Origin: Drechmeria coniospora
Lineage: Eukaryota > Ascomycota > Sordariomycetes > Hypocreales > Ophiocordycipitaceae
Length of the DNA stretch: 64,000 nucleotides
Direction of reading: 5' to 3'
NCBI RefSeq assembly: GCF_001625195.1
Contig: NC_054391.1
Location: forward strand, 1,302,001-1,366,000
Part shown: positions 48,901-61,159 of the stretch, piece by piece
How positions within the stretch are numbered: position 1 is the stretch's first letter
How the letters are laid out: the number at the start of each line of letters is the position of its first letter
Position numbers and translations under genes: made by a program
The notes under the pieces: generated by a model
Database searches by the model: none
The model's input: the letters and a program-made list of their open reading frames with translations, nothing else
Told to the model about the DNA's origin: nothing

Positions 48901-49014
48901 GACGCGCGCAAGATTGTCTGCTGTAGCCAAGCGCCAGTCATTGTCGGCTGGGACTTTTGTAACGGAGATGCCGAGCTGGAGGAAACGGCGAGGTTCTTCG
49001 CGACGGTCGACTGA
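45942..49014 (+). CDS. fwd-1: F-box/WD40 SCF ubiquitin-ligase adaptor, FWD-1 type
   Basis: Two exons, 45942-46149 and 46220-49014, encode 1000 residues. The 70-bp intron is GTTCGT...GCTAAC...CGTAG and completes a Glu codon. The F-box is at about 97-142 (LPAEICLKVLGYLDPVSL...CRAWYDLALDRKTW) and would bind Skp1. WD40 repeats run from about 350 to 695, with VSGSRDQTMRIWN, VSGSSDSDVFIWK, VTSSKDKTIKIF, VSVSGDRQIKVWN, VSGSSDYEVCIFD and VSGSYDQSIIIW. A final blade-like segment (FKLQFDARKIVCCS...GWDF) comes only at about 955-985, after a roughly 260-residue Pro/Gln/Ala-rich insert. Neurospora FWD-1 is the adaptor that ubiquitinates phosphorylated FRQ clock protein. The F-box sequence looks closer to FWD-1 than to the Met30/SconB or Cdc4 types, but this is judged by eye. 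The start at 45942 has good context, though the frame stays open upstream. Confidence 0.88.
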
Positions 49015-49650
<636 letters not shown>

Positions 49651-50289
49651 TTAGCCTGCCACCTGCTTCACCTTGTCCTCCGTCTGTGGTGGCTCGTCGA
49701 CAAACTCGGGCACTACCTCGTCCTGGAGGAAGCCTGGGACGGCGCCGCCCATCTCCAGTTCCAGTTCCTGCTCCATCCCGAGGGCCTCCAGCTCGGCGTC
49801 CAGCTCCGACTCATCCACCTCATCGGGTATGTCATAACTACGCGCCAGACTGTCTTGAATCTCGTTACCCACATCCATGAGATCAGCCATGTCATCCTGA
49901 AGTCGCTCAATCTTGTCAATGTCGATCTTGCCGTACTGCCTGCGCAGCTCCTTGTTGGTCGTCTTCATGGCGTCTACTTGGGTCATGACATTCTTGAGGT
50001 TGTCTTGCATGCTGGAGGCCTGCTCCATGTTCCAGACCTGACCCTCGAGCTTGTCCTTTTCGGCCTCGTACGCCTTGCGACGTTGCAGCACCTTTAGGGC
50101 TTTCTGCTTGATGGCCTGCTTTCCGGGGCCATCGCGCATCCTGGACAGCTTTTCCTGGTAGGCGGAGAGCTCGCCGTTGAGGGCCTTGAGCTTGGTGTCG
50201 ATGGAGGCGATGCGCGTGTCAATGTTGGCGATGGCGCCGCCGAGAGTGGGCTTGGGGCCCGAGGGCTTGGAGCCAAAGATGCGGTTCAT
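49651..50289 (-). CDS. VPS60: ESCRT-III-like Snf7-family protein Vps60 (CHMP5)
   Basis: A single exon of 212 residues, the usual length for the family. The basic N-terminal helices (MNRIFGSKPSGPKPTLGGAI, then IDTRIASIDTKLKALN) and KALKVLQRRKAYE form the Snf7 core (about 15-150). WNMEQASSMQDNLKNVMTQV and YGKIDIDKIERLQDDMADL are highly characteristic of Vps60/CHMP5. The acidic C-terminal half contains EVDESELDAELEAL (157-170), the region that binds Vta1 to regulate the Vps4 ATPase, followed by FLQDEVVPEFVDEPP. It is expected to act at endosomes in multivesicular-body sorting. The start at 50289 is chosen because family members begin MNRIFG. The frame is open upstream but composition there is non-conserved. 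It is convergent with the F-box/WD40 gene. Confidence 0.95.
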   Translation of the reverse strand: MNRIFGSKPSGPKPTLGGAIANIDTRIASIDTKLKALNGELSAYQEKLSRMRDGPGKQAIKQKALKVLQRRKAYEAEKDKLEGQVWNMEQASSMQDNLKNVMTQVDAMKTTNKELRRQYGKIDIDKIERLQDDMADLMDVGNEIQDSLARSYDIPDEVDESELDAELEALGMEQELELEMGGAVPGFLQDEVVPEFVDEPPQTEDKVKQVAG

Positions 50290-51755
50290 CGTGTACGTCG
50301 GCGGCAAGAAAGGAGGTGCAGGTGATTCTTGGACGAAGCAGGCTTTCAGACGCAGATGCCAAGCTGGAGGGGGAGGCCGGTAACGTATGCGGATGAGGAT
50401 CACGTTGACACTCGAGAGAGGAGATGGCGATTCAACCGGACATGGATGTTGGCCATCGCAACCTGATGAGTCAGCCAAGATATGATTGGCTCCCGATATG
50501 ACAATGCCGTTCGTCAATGAATGTCCTCGCAGGCATGATGGCGTTGCAATACGACTTGAGCATCGACACACCCGTTGCTTCCCGTGAGCAATGTAAAAGC
50601 GTGCAATGGAACTCGAAGATATCTTTCAGTGGTATTTGGGCATTTGGGCGAGGACGGCATTTTGATGGCGAGTCCCTCAACGCAGCATGATGCTACTTTG
50701 TTGGACTTTTGAGCTCGCACGTGAACACGCGCAGAGGTGTGACGAGATGGAAAATTAGTTTAGTATTTATTTTCACATCTACATACATGCATACATGCAT
50801 ACATACATTCCAAATCACGCAGGGGATTCTGCTGGTCTCATGGAACAATATCGGCATTGTGCCGAGAACAGTTGATAATCGCACGACAGTCGCCGTGAGC
50901 CGGTGCAACCTGTCAAAGGAGCTGGTGCTGTACTCCACAGGGAGTATTACTCCAAGTACTGTACCCTACAGCGGATGATACGACGGTGATAGTGGGGGGG
51001 TTCAGCGTCCATGGGACAGGCAGTGAGTTGGTGGTTGGCAGCGCGGGACCTAAACCCAACTACTAGTGGTAGGTGCAGGGCCTAGGGAAGTAACTTATAG
51101 CGTCAAGGCCTGTGCTCAGAGGGCACTAATATTGCTAGTAGTTGTACTCCGTACGTACTCTGTAATATTACAAGCTCAGTTCGTACTATAAGTAGATGTA
51201 CATGTACCCTGCTGTATTAATGTACTGGCTACTGAGTACTCCGTACATCTGGCACTGCTTAGGTAATGTAAACAAATCAAGTCCGAGCTATGTCAATGAG
51301 TCTCCCATCTTTCTCGCGTTTATCAATCACTTTTCCATCACGTTGCTTGATCGCTTTTTCGCAATTCTGGCGTTTTGACTTGTTTCGAAAGCGCCATCGT
51401 ATGAAGAGCGTGTCCCTGCCCATTGACTCGATGATTCTTTGAGCGATTTCTTCTTGTACCGCATTTGACGCCTCGCATCAGCACCGCGCCGTATCTCACC
51501 GCCGCACATACGCGTCGTCCATCGATGACCTCGAGCTCTCCATCGCCACCAGAGCTACGCTTTGCGTGCATTCCGAACGTATATTGGCTCTACACGACAC
51601 TCCCAGAAACGCCTCCCGCTGTTTACGCTTTGGATTCAACCTAGCCAGCGTCCGGCATCTGTACACTCCGCGAGCTCTCGTTTCCTCACTTCGATACCCA
51701 ACTCCATACCCATCCATCCCCATATCCACACACCAGGCACTCTGGCTCGTTCGCC
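50290..51755. other. Intergenic between divergent VPS60 and the 52-kb gene
   Basis: It contains the VPS60 promoter on one side and that of the Ser/Pro-rich gene on the other. GTAC words lie at 50930-51260, together with short ACATGCATAC direct repeats near 50780-50805. No additional gene was recognised. Confidence 0.55.
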
Positions 51756-54700
51756 ATGGACGCGACGAAAAACCCAGAATGGGGCAACGGCTCTGAGCCC
51801 ACTCTGGAGTAAGGCGTCTCTTCAAACCGGAGTGCTCGATCGCCGTCGCGTGCTGACTTGCTCGTCAGGAACCCCAAGCCGAACCACAACCAGACGGTAA
51901 CAAAGGCGCAAAACGTGTGGACTTTTTCCTGCTAGTACGCTCACCCAGATCAAATTCCGAGTTCTTTGCACCATGCACTAATGCCTCTCCTCTCGCAGTT
52001 CTTGGTGCAAAGCCTTTCTGCTGAGCAACCCATTATTTCGCCGCCCCGCTTGGACCCGAGTCGAAGTTCCCTGCCGGCTGCCTGACAGGCCTTCGATTCG
52101 CACCATCATGAAGAAGATTGGCTTTCCGTTTCGCTATCGCATGATTACCAGATCCATGCATCAGGCGCTGCGAGAAGGACAGGAGGCGGAGTGCGAACTG
52201 CCGGCAAGCAAGCGCCAACGGCTTGATTCCTCGGCACCCGCACAAGGTGACGGCCAGTTCTCGAGCTGGCCCATCTCGGAGGCCGCGATGATGTGTGCCA
52301 TCCTGGGCGCCAAAGGTACTCGGACTCTCCTGCCAACATCGGCATGGCCTCCGCTAACAGCTTGACAGTCGACCTTGCCAATGCCGTCTTGGCTGGCTCG
52401 CCAAAGGGTTTCGCCCAAGAAATCGATCGACTGCGAGAAATCCCGACACAATGCATTCCCTCCAAGCGCAGAATTGATTCTCACTTTCGAATCGAAGAGG
52501 ATGGAATCATCGGCGGTTACCGCCTGCGCAGCTACGACATTATCTGGCCGATTCTGATGAAGTCGAATCGGCAGGAACATCCCGTCATCGACATACGAGC
52601 GGCCGCCATCGCAGAAATATCGGCCAACCTCGAGGGGCTTTGCCAAGACCCGCGCGTGCCGGTTGCTCGCCTTGGAGCACCTGGACTGTCGGAAATCGGA
52701 GATGTGACAGAGCCAGAAGGCTCTCCGTCCCTGACGAGGCCCCATTCATCGCCATGCGACACGAAGTCTCCGACGAAGCGGGAGCCTCTGCCGACAAGTC
52801 CCATCAAGGCTCGTAGGTTGAGCGAGACCATGGTGCGCCTCTTGCCGGCCTCGAGCCCGCAGGTCGCCTCGTCGCCGACCAAATCGGCTTCGCCTCCATC
52901 GACACCCTTGGTCGAGGCGGCGACTTTGCCGGGGCTCGCGACAACGTCCCCCATTCGGAGACTGCCGGTGCCCTCGAGTTCCGCTCCGAACACGCCCGCG
53001 TTGATGCCATGGCCGGTCAAAATCAGCACTGGTCATGGAAGGGGGGACCTCTCGGCACCTTCTTCGCCCTTTGTGTCGGTTCCCAGCTCGCTCGGTCGAC
53101 CTGTCGAGCCGACGCCGCCGCGACGGAGCCCGACAACAGAGGCATCGACTCCCCACTTGGCGCTTTCGGCCCAGCACGGAGCGCGGCCGGGACCGCTGAC
53201 GACGCCGCAGCAGCTACCGTCAGCCATCGACGGCATCGACGGCATCGACGCAAGCCCCTGCGACTCTTTCGATTTCGGACACATCTCCTCGACCTTTAAC
53301 TCTCCTGCCCCCGTTCACTCGCCCCTTCGCATTTCCTGCCGAGCCAGCGGAATGAACAAGGCGAGTCGGAGAAAAAGCGAGCCCTTGGTCCGGCGCCGAT
53401 GGAGGAGCCATGCGGCCCCGAGGAAATCGACATCACCGCAGAAACTGTCGTTCAGCAACAAACTGTTTGTCGACATCAGCCCTTCCGCCGCCTCCTCGCC
53501 CCTCGTTCCGCGTCCGGGTCAGGAAAGCGCTGGCGTCGTCAAGGATTCGGTCGCCAAGAAGGAAGGATTTCACACTCCCCAAACGTCCAGCTCCCCGGAC
53601 GTGGCCTTGGGTGAGATGGTGACGCCCGCGATATCGTGGGCCAAGATGACTGGCCGCGCTCCACCTGCGTCCCAGAAAATGGCGAGGACGACGACGACCG
53701 ACAAGTGCTTTAGTGTGGACATGCGACGGAACCTTGACATCTTTGGCGGAGCGCAGACGTCGATTCCCACTCCGCAGAGCTCGGTGGACCTGCTCGCAAG
53801 GATGGCCGCAGACAGCTGCGACGGTGAGGCGAGAGTGGTGGTGACGCAGGCGGACGACAGGATCTTTGTGCGGTTTAAGCTGCCGGTCGAACATGCCTCG
53901 AAGTTCCCCGTCACCCCATCGTTGCCCTACGACGACGACAGCGATAGCCTCGGTCGCGATTACATGCGCGATTTCATCAAGCGTTCGAGGCCGAGGAAGT
54001 CATCGACGACGGAGACGGGGTCTCCGATGGCGGCCCCTGGGAAGCGACAGCCGCTTGGTGCCAAGAACCCAAACACGGAGAGCCCACAGAAGCGGGCTGG
54101 GACCGCCGACGTGGTCGGCGAGGCAAAGAGGCAGAAGCTGCCGGGTCCGCACGATTCAGATGACAAGTCGACGGAGAGAGAGCGGCAGACGCAGGCGAGG
54201 ACACAAGAGACGGGCAGCAACGGCGCCGAATCGGAGAAGCCGGAGGCGGCGGCGACGCGGCGCTCATCGCGGCTGCAGCACCAGCAGACGTCTGGGCCCA
54301 AGCCGTCGATCTCAGGGCCGGCCAAGGCGGGAACGGGGTCGAGGAAGAATGGGCGCGCGACCGGCATCAAGCAAGGGGTGAGAAAGGGGCAGGACGTGGT
54401 CTTGCAGACGCGGACGAACACACGCAACAATAGAGGTGCTGCGATGTATCCGACCGAAGTCTTGGCAAGGCAGGCGTTGGAAGAGGCGGGGGGTGACGGG
54501 TCCGAAGAGAAGTCGGCGACTGCTAAGGGTGGAAAGAATGTCGGCTGGAAGGAGCCGTTGGTCTCGGACCATCAACCAAAGGCCAAGAGAGGCAGAGGGG
54601 CGAGCAAGGAGGCGAAGGCGAAGACGACGCAAGGGAAGACGGGCATGGCGAGGCCTACGCGGGCCTCGGCCGGCGCGGCGAAGCAGCATTCCGGCGGCGT

Positions 54701-54782
54701 AACCGCTGCGCTGGGCACGTCGACGAACGGGACACCCGGACGAGGCCGCGTGACGCGAAGCTCGGCTCGACAGAAGAAGTGA
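51756..54782 (+). CDS. Conserved-looking basic Ser/Pro-rich protein of unknown function
   Basis: Not recognised. The secure core is the exon from 52108 to 52315 spliced to 52369-54782 (intron GTACTC...GCTAAC...TTGACAG), which alone gives 873 residues from the ATG at 52108. Upstream exons 51756-51808 and 51869-51934, joined to 51999, extend the frame to 949 residues with introns GTAAGG...GCTGAC...GTCAG and GTACGC...CACTAATG...CGCAG. The ATG at 51756 has a better context (G at -3 and +4). The N-terminal 220 or so residues look globular (WPISEAAMMCAILGAK, GGYRLRSYDIIWPILMKS). The middle is Ser/Pro/Thr-rich with many SP and TP sites. The C terminus is Lys/Arg/Gly/Ala-rich, suggesting nucleic-acid or chromatin association, which is only inference. 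Signals resembling KRQR and KRGRG could be nuclear localisation sequences. Confidence 0.72.
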
Positions 54783-56912
54783 TGGCGGACGGCACCAAGA
54801 CTTGAGCGGATGGAAGGATTTGAATTTGGACCGGGACAAGTGCAGTCAGTTCGCCTTGGTTTCTTCGGGAGCTGGCCAGATGGGGGGGAGGCAGTAAACA
54901 ATAGAGAATAGCCAACAAAAAAAAAACAAGAATGCCGAAGTGGCGAGCTTTTGCCTTTCGGTGAGATAATGAAAAGGCTCAGGATCGAGAGGTCACTTTG
55001 GACGCGTACGAACTCCTACATGTATTGCATGAAGCTGCTCAAGCTGTGGAGCGGGGGGTTCTTGGCCGCATCGCAAGGGATCGATACAGGGTAGGCCGGC
55101 AGCTGCCTCCTGGACAAGGTTCAAGCGCATGCGAAAACCTGGCGGCGGCTCGGTGTGAAAAAGGGTCGATGCGATATGTTTCCCCATCGATTTGAATCCC
55201 ACCAAAAGGCGTACGGGAGATATCACATGGACATGGTGATGGGTTGGGTTATTCTATCATTGTCCATCGTCAGGACGCGACTTTGTTGGGACTGGCGCGA
55301 ATTTCAACCATGACATCATTGGGGTGCTAAGGGTCGCCGGGAGGTAGGTCATGTGCCGCGGGAGGGTGACAGAAAAGGCGGTTCAGTCTTTCAGGAGTCA
55401 GGAAGGCCAACCAAGTATTATGCGGAATAGAAACAGGACAGTGTGCCGAGCCAAGCGTACCATTCTTCGGCGACATACATGTGCCTATGATGGAAACACG
55501 GGCCGCCCGTGCTGAGCGACGGCACTATTCGTCCGTTCCTCTTTTGTCCAACATTGCATCCTATTTCTTCCCATCTCGCAGACCCATTCTCTCATTGAGC
55601 GGCGATGGAGGGCCATTCTTTGACGGTGTACAGGCACTTTCAACAGCGGCATCGATTTCGGCCGATTGTCGCTACCTCTGCCAATCGTTCCATGTCGATA
55701 TTGGGCGGTTCGCTGCGGCGGGAGCGGAGTGACTTGATGGCAAAGAAGTGCAGGACTGCAGTTGGACACGACCGATGAATGGGGGACGCTAGGATGGCCG
55801 ACCGGGCTAGGCCAGCCTTGCATTGACTGCTGCAAACTGCCTTTGCATAGCGGGTGTAATTATTTAAACTTACCTTCTGGGGGGCGCCTACGACGGGCGC
55901 CTAGCAGTAGCTGGCAGTAGCTGGCAGTAGCGGGGGGTTAGCTGGCAGTAGCGGGGTTTTCTGCCTGTTCGTCCGTGGCTGGCGGGTCGTCGACAGCGGG
56001 CTCCCGATTCGCATTCGTACAAGGCAATTACAGCGCGACTACAGTATTACTCCGTACTCCGTACTCTGTTATTATACTTGCACCTAATGGCGGCTCCGGT
56101 GCTACAGGTGCCTCGGAGTACGTGCTCTGTACAGCAATTGTCGGCTCGCAGGGTACAGCGTGAGACTCCTGTTTGTGTGCCCCTACGAACGGCGTACGTC
56201 GCACGGCACAATCTGCACGACAGGACAGTCAAGTGTTACGGGCTCCAGCTCAGGGCTCCAGCTCGTCCAATTCAACGCCAGCCTATTGCGTACGAGCATG
56301 GCGATGATGCAAAGTTAACATTACGATAGTTGAGATCTAGGCAAGATCGATGCCATGGCCTGACCAATTGGCGGAATGGAACGTGGCTGCCATTCGCAGG
56401 GCGAGGCTGCAAGCGCTCCTCTCGAGCCTCTTCCCACGCAGGCGCCTCGCTCGCAGCGGCTTGCTCGGGGCTGGTGGCGGTTGGCTGTGGCCAGTATTAC
56501 CAGAAGACTGGAGATGACTAGAGCCGATGGGGAAAGGGACACGGTCGCAAAGCGACGTGTACAGTTGTCGTTGCGCACTTGGACCAAAGCAGACAGGCAA
56601 GCTAGCACCCAGGCACGCAAGCAACTTCCACCTGTAGTGACAGTAGCTCGCTGTAGCTCGACGTAGCTCGCCGTAGTCACCGCTGTCGCTGTCATCGCCG
56701 TAGCCGCCGTAGCTTGCTGTAGCTCGCCGTACCCCACCGGAGCTCCCCACCATTTCCGTATCCTCCTCCCGTCACAGGACCCCGACGGCGGACAGCACAG
56801 CGCTACCTGGCAGGACGAGAAGGCGGGAAGAAGCACGACGACGACCATTAGTGCCAACACCCTACGGCTGCTAGGTCGCTACTAGGCAGTGTGCCGCTGG
56901 TCGCGTCACCGC

Positions 56913-56950
<38 letters not shown>

Positions 56951-58291
56951 CGCGGGCTGGCCAGGAGAAGGGCCCAGCAGGGCGCCGGTTGTAGCGTAGC
57001 AGCGAGCAGGGTCATTGAGTTTCGATGCAAAGCAACGAACACGTAATTACCATGGACGTGGATGTGGCCAACTGACTTTTTGGCCGATTCGGACAGGAAT
57101 GCGGGCGCATGATTTCGGTGGCGGTAGGTGGTTCGAAAAGTGGTCGTCGATCAAGCCTAGACATCGCCTCGCCATCCACCGTTCTGGTAACTCGGTCCCC
57201 ACGCCCCGCACAAGGAAACCCGGCCGGTCGGGACGTACGAGAGGGAGAGGAGATTGGCGAGATACAACAACGGCTTGGTCCACATGCCATTGCAACGCAT
57301 GAGTTGGCAGGACGGAGGGGACTGATTCACACGTTCCGGACGAGCCGACCGGGCCATCGTCTCGACGTGGCGAAAGACGGCAGCGGCTGGTGGTTGCTCG
57401 GATCATCGAGCCAACAGATGACGCATGGCCATGCAATCGAAAGCAGTGGCAAGTACGGAGTGCGTGCCGGCCAGCTTGCGGCTGCGAGAAGCTCGTGCAA
57501 GTTCCTTGGATGGCCATGACTCTTTTTTGCCTCCACCAAGGCTGTCGGCCTGGCGGGGAGGCGAGTGCGGTTCCTGGTGCTTGCACCGTGCTCTTCCGAC
57601 AGAGCAGGCACATGCATGTGCTACAGCTGCTGCCACGGAGAGTGCTGCGTCGGAGCCGACGGGTCCCTAGCCGTTTTTTGTCGGTGAGCAAGGTGACCGA
57701 CTTTCTGTCGAGTACGCATGTCCAGACGGAGGGGGCGAGGCGTATGGCAAGATGACATGTACCTGGCCGGTACCTGCCAGCCAGCCCGCGATCCCGAGGA
57801 CGAGGACGAGTCACCGGGGGCGTTCCCTGTTCGGAAGGGATGGTGGGGGCCTTGGTCCCCGAGTGGCTTCCCCGAGGACATGTCATGACATGGACAGGCA
57901 AAGGCAGCCACGGGGCGGGACAGTGCGAACGCTCGCCAGGCGCCTTCGCCGCACTGGCCCGATGGCGATAAGCTTTCGGGTGGCCAGCGTCCGTTGGGAC
58001 GGACCAGTCGAGTGCTCGAAGCATGGGTTCCGCGCAGCGTGCGTCGAGTAATGATAGCTTCTTGCCCGTTTGGTAGCAATGGCTCGTAGCCATCGACGCA
58101 GGCACCGGGGTATTAGATTCGTAGCTACATGGACTAGTGCTGGCAGCGGCGGACGGCGAGCACCTGCGTCCCCTGCGTCCTGAGCTAGCTGGCGGCCGCT
58201 TGCACATGCATGGGAGCACCACCTACTCTGTACGGCACGACTGTTCGAGGCCCAGAGAGGTCCAGGCAGTCCGCGGCCGACGACGGTCACG
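54783..58291. other. Intergenic, no gene recognised
   Basis: It holds short repeated CTGGCAGTAG units (55901-55950), a GTAGCTCG-rich run at 56640-56735, a (CAG)n run at 56918-56950 and a small GTAC-rich patch at 56045-56175. Long open frames after 57 kb, up to about 390 codons on the minus strand, overlap others, show no motif, and have biased Arg/Ser/Pro/Cys composition. Confidence 0.5.
56918..56951 (+). repeat. (CAG)n-type trinucleotide run
   Basis: About eight CAG units in a row, then CAACAGCAGCAGC, in non-coding DNA. Confidence 0.9.
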
Positions 58292-58720
58292 TCACGCCGC
58301 ATGCTGCCGCCGACAGCGCGCGGCGACAGGCACCAGCGAGGGGCCAGTCCGAGACTGACTGACTGCTGGCTCGCCGCCCCGCTTCTCCTCGTCGTCGTCT
58401 CCCCGCGGCGCCAACCAAGGTCCACCCACCCGTCCGTCCTCGACGACCGGCGACGCGGCGGGATGGAGGCACGTTGGTGAAGGCATCGTGACCAGAAGGG
58501 GAACCTGACGAGACGCCGACGCGTCCCGGGCGCTTGCCGCCTCGTGGTGGTGGTGGTGGTGGTCGTCAAAACCAAGCCCGGACGGGAAGCTCGGTGGCGT
58601 CGAGGGAGGAGTCGGAGAGCGGACGGAGAGGAGATGATGATGACCCATGATGATAGCCCGTGCCTCGACGGGCGAGAACGGAACGTCATCGAGCGAGGCC
58701 GTCGGCGCAACCATGTTCAT
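58292..58720 (-). CDS. Candidate exon of an unrecognised protein (low confidence)
   Basis: From the ATG at 58720 a 142-codon frame begins MNMVAPTASLDDVPFSPVEA and includes ARAIIMGHHHLLSVRSPTPP and a six-His stretch. The first 70 or so codons have C/G-ending codon use like the real genes in this window and a protein-like mix of residues. The C-terminal half looks non-conserved and might be intronic or downstream of a splice site. I know no family with this sequence. Overlapping frames on the same strand weaken the case. Confidence 0.25.
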   Translation of the reverse strand: MNMVAPTASLDDVPFSPVEARAIIMGHHHLLSVRSPTPPSTPPSFPSGLGFDDHHHHHHEAASARDASASRQVPLLVTMPSPTCLHPAASPVVEDGRVGGPWLAPRGDDDEEKRGGEPAVSQSRTGPSLVPVAARCRRQHAA

Positions 58721-61159
58721 GTGCCGCGCCGGACTAGGGGTAGGGGCAGCAGGCAGGCGCGCAGGTGGGCAGGCGTCCAAGACAGCGCCGGAGGATGAGC
58801 AGCAGGTCAGGTCCGTCCCGTCCAGCGCCCGGGAATCATGGATACACCGAGACATGAGCTCGATGATTCATGGACGCGTGCTTGCATCGGCGCCGCGCAG
58901 CGTCGGGAAGGCGAGGCTGCTGGCGTTGAAAACCTCCGCTCACCCGCCCAACCAGATGGCGCCCAATATGCTGGCCTCGGTGACGAGGGACCGGATGGAA
59001 GGCAGCATGCTACGTCGGCATGTACTGCAACTACCTACGTGCACTGTGCCTGCCCTACCTGCATGTTCAGCACCTGCACGTACCGGGCGTCGACCGACCG
59101 CGGATACCTGTCAGCATCTGTACCAGTGGTACGAGAAGGCGACGGGAACCCTTTCTGGAAGCTGCTAGTCGCCGCCGCCGTTGGTTGGCCGCACATGTGG
59201 CGAGCGACCTTGGGACCTTGGGGCGCAGGCAAGTGCTCCTACCTAAGAGGGTACCTACCTACCTGCTACGGTACGTGCTCGGCAGCCACATGCGCATGAG
59301 TCAACGTTGCCGTTCCTTGCCGTTCCTTCCTACCTGCTAGGCGAGCAAGTCCTTGGTCGCCTTGTTCGCGCCTGCCATCCAAGTCCTCTGTCCGCTCGGA
59401 CGACTACGTGCAATGGTCTTTCCTCCATCGATACGGATGAGGCCTACCTCGCACAGTGCATAATCGCCGTCTCGTACTTCCCTCCAGTCATTGTCCAGCA
59501 CGAGCGCGTGCCAAGCCGTCGGGCCTTCCGCTTCCAGCGGGGGAGTCGACGGATCGGACCCACTCTCGACTCCAGGGAAAGCACCACCCCGCCTCGACGA
59601 CGGCGCAACAGTGCAAGGACCCCACATGCCACGATAAGCTCTCTCTGGCGGCTGGCGGCTGGCCTCGAGCACTGTGCGACGTCGCCGTCCCACGCTGTCC
59701 CTTCACCGTCTCCCCCGCCGCCGCTTTGGTCCGCGAGGCGTCCGAGGCGTGAGGCGGCCGAGGCGGTACACCAACTTGTCGGACTTGAAATTCATGCGTC
59801 AAACTGTAATCGGTGATCCGACAGACCGTACGCTTCCGCCACGCCGCCAAGAGGCCATGATTGCCCTCGTCGGTCGTGCCTCGTCGGGTCCGTGGCTGAC
59901 CATGGCACTCTCCCGTCGCGTCGGTACTTGGACGAGGTAGGAAGCCAGCTGAGCTCCTGAGCCTCCGAAGCGGCGCCCTAAGCTACAGTAAGCTACAGTA
60001 CGCATGAAGTTGCCAGGACGCCAAGGGGATCGAGAACGGAGCACCGGTACAGGCACCAAGCTACGGCGGAAGCAGGCAGCTTCAGAGGCAGGCGGCCGAG
60101 GACCTGTGCCTCTGTCCGCGTGCTGCAAGCTGACTGCTGACGGTACCGACGCACTGCAGACGGACCCAAGTGCGTGCGGTAGGCAGACGGACGTGCCGTG
60201 GACAGACCTTTGTGCGGCACTCGTACCTCGTTGCCGCAGACTCCCTCTTCCTGCGCTCGCTCGTGCGTGCATGCATGCATCGGGCGCCGTTCCCCATCAT
60301 CAATCCAATCCATCCGCGCGGCTCCGAGCAGGTGAACAAGCTGCCGACACGGCGGCCCAACTTGCCTGCGCTCGAACCGCGTGGCCATCAAACCGAGACC
60401 GCCATCCGCGCGTCCCCAAGACAAGGCCCCCAAAGGTACTCAAAGGTCGGCAAACGCCAGGGTCCCCGCCAGGCCCCCCACCGATCGACGGCCGTCCCAC
60501 TGTTCCACTGCACTGTCCCAACACTCTGGGATCCGGTGGGGCCACGTCCCCTCAGCTGGTCCCGGCAGCGCCGTCAGCGCCACCGAAGACCTTTGGCGCC
60601 TCAGGCTTGACTCTTACATCGCTAGCACCGAGTCACTCGATCGCCTCGCCATCGCGGCCTCGATCCAGCTGTCCCGGGAACTAATATAACTTCGTCGAGC
60701 TCTCCCTCCACCTCGCCCTCCTGCTCCCTCCTCCTCCTCTTTCCCCTCACCTCTGCCTGCACCGAACATCAACCTGCAGCTCCACCACAGCCGTGCACAT
60801 ACGAACAGAACTTGGACAGGATCCAGTCTGACTCTCTGCCAACATCACCCTCCTCACAACTCCCCTCATCCCCTCGTCCCCTCGTCGACACCCTTCCTCG
60901 TCGACACCCTTCTTCTGCCTTCTTCCCCCTCCTCTTCCACGCGACCCAGCCGGACAGAGGATCGAAACTGGCAGGCCGGAACCGCAAGGACACGAGCAGG
61001 TCTCAACCCATCTCGTCGACCAAGTCGACCAAGACGACCGACACCAAAGCCGACACCAACGCCAACACCGCCTCCAGCTCCAAAACCGTCGTCGGCAAGA
61101 CGCACCAAACACGTCCAACGGCCAAGGAAACCCACGACGTGAGCGAAGCAACCGCCACC
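58721..61159. other. Intergenic, with CT-rich leader before the 61-kb gene
   Basis: No gene recognised between 58.7 and 60.7 kb. From 60690 to 60930 the + strand is strongly C/T-rich (CTCCCTCCTCCTCCTC, CTCACAACTCCCCTC), including a repeated CCTCGTCGACACCCTT unit at 60887-60918. This is probably the promoter and 5' leader of the downstream small protein. The frame of that protein is open back to 60812, but the sequence there resembles leader. Confidence 0.5.

Noticed and set aside
57047..58222. 391-codon open frame on the minus strand
   Set aside because: Composition is Arg/Ser/Pro/Cys-biased with no domain, overlapping frames exist on both strands, and there is no splice or leader evidence.
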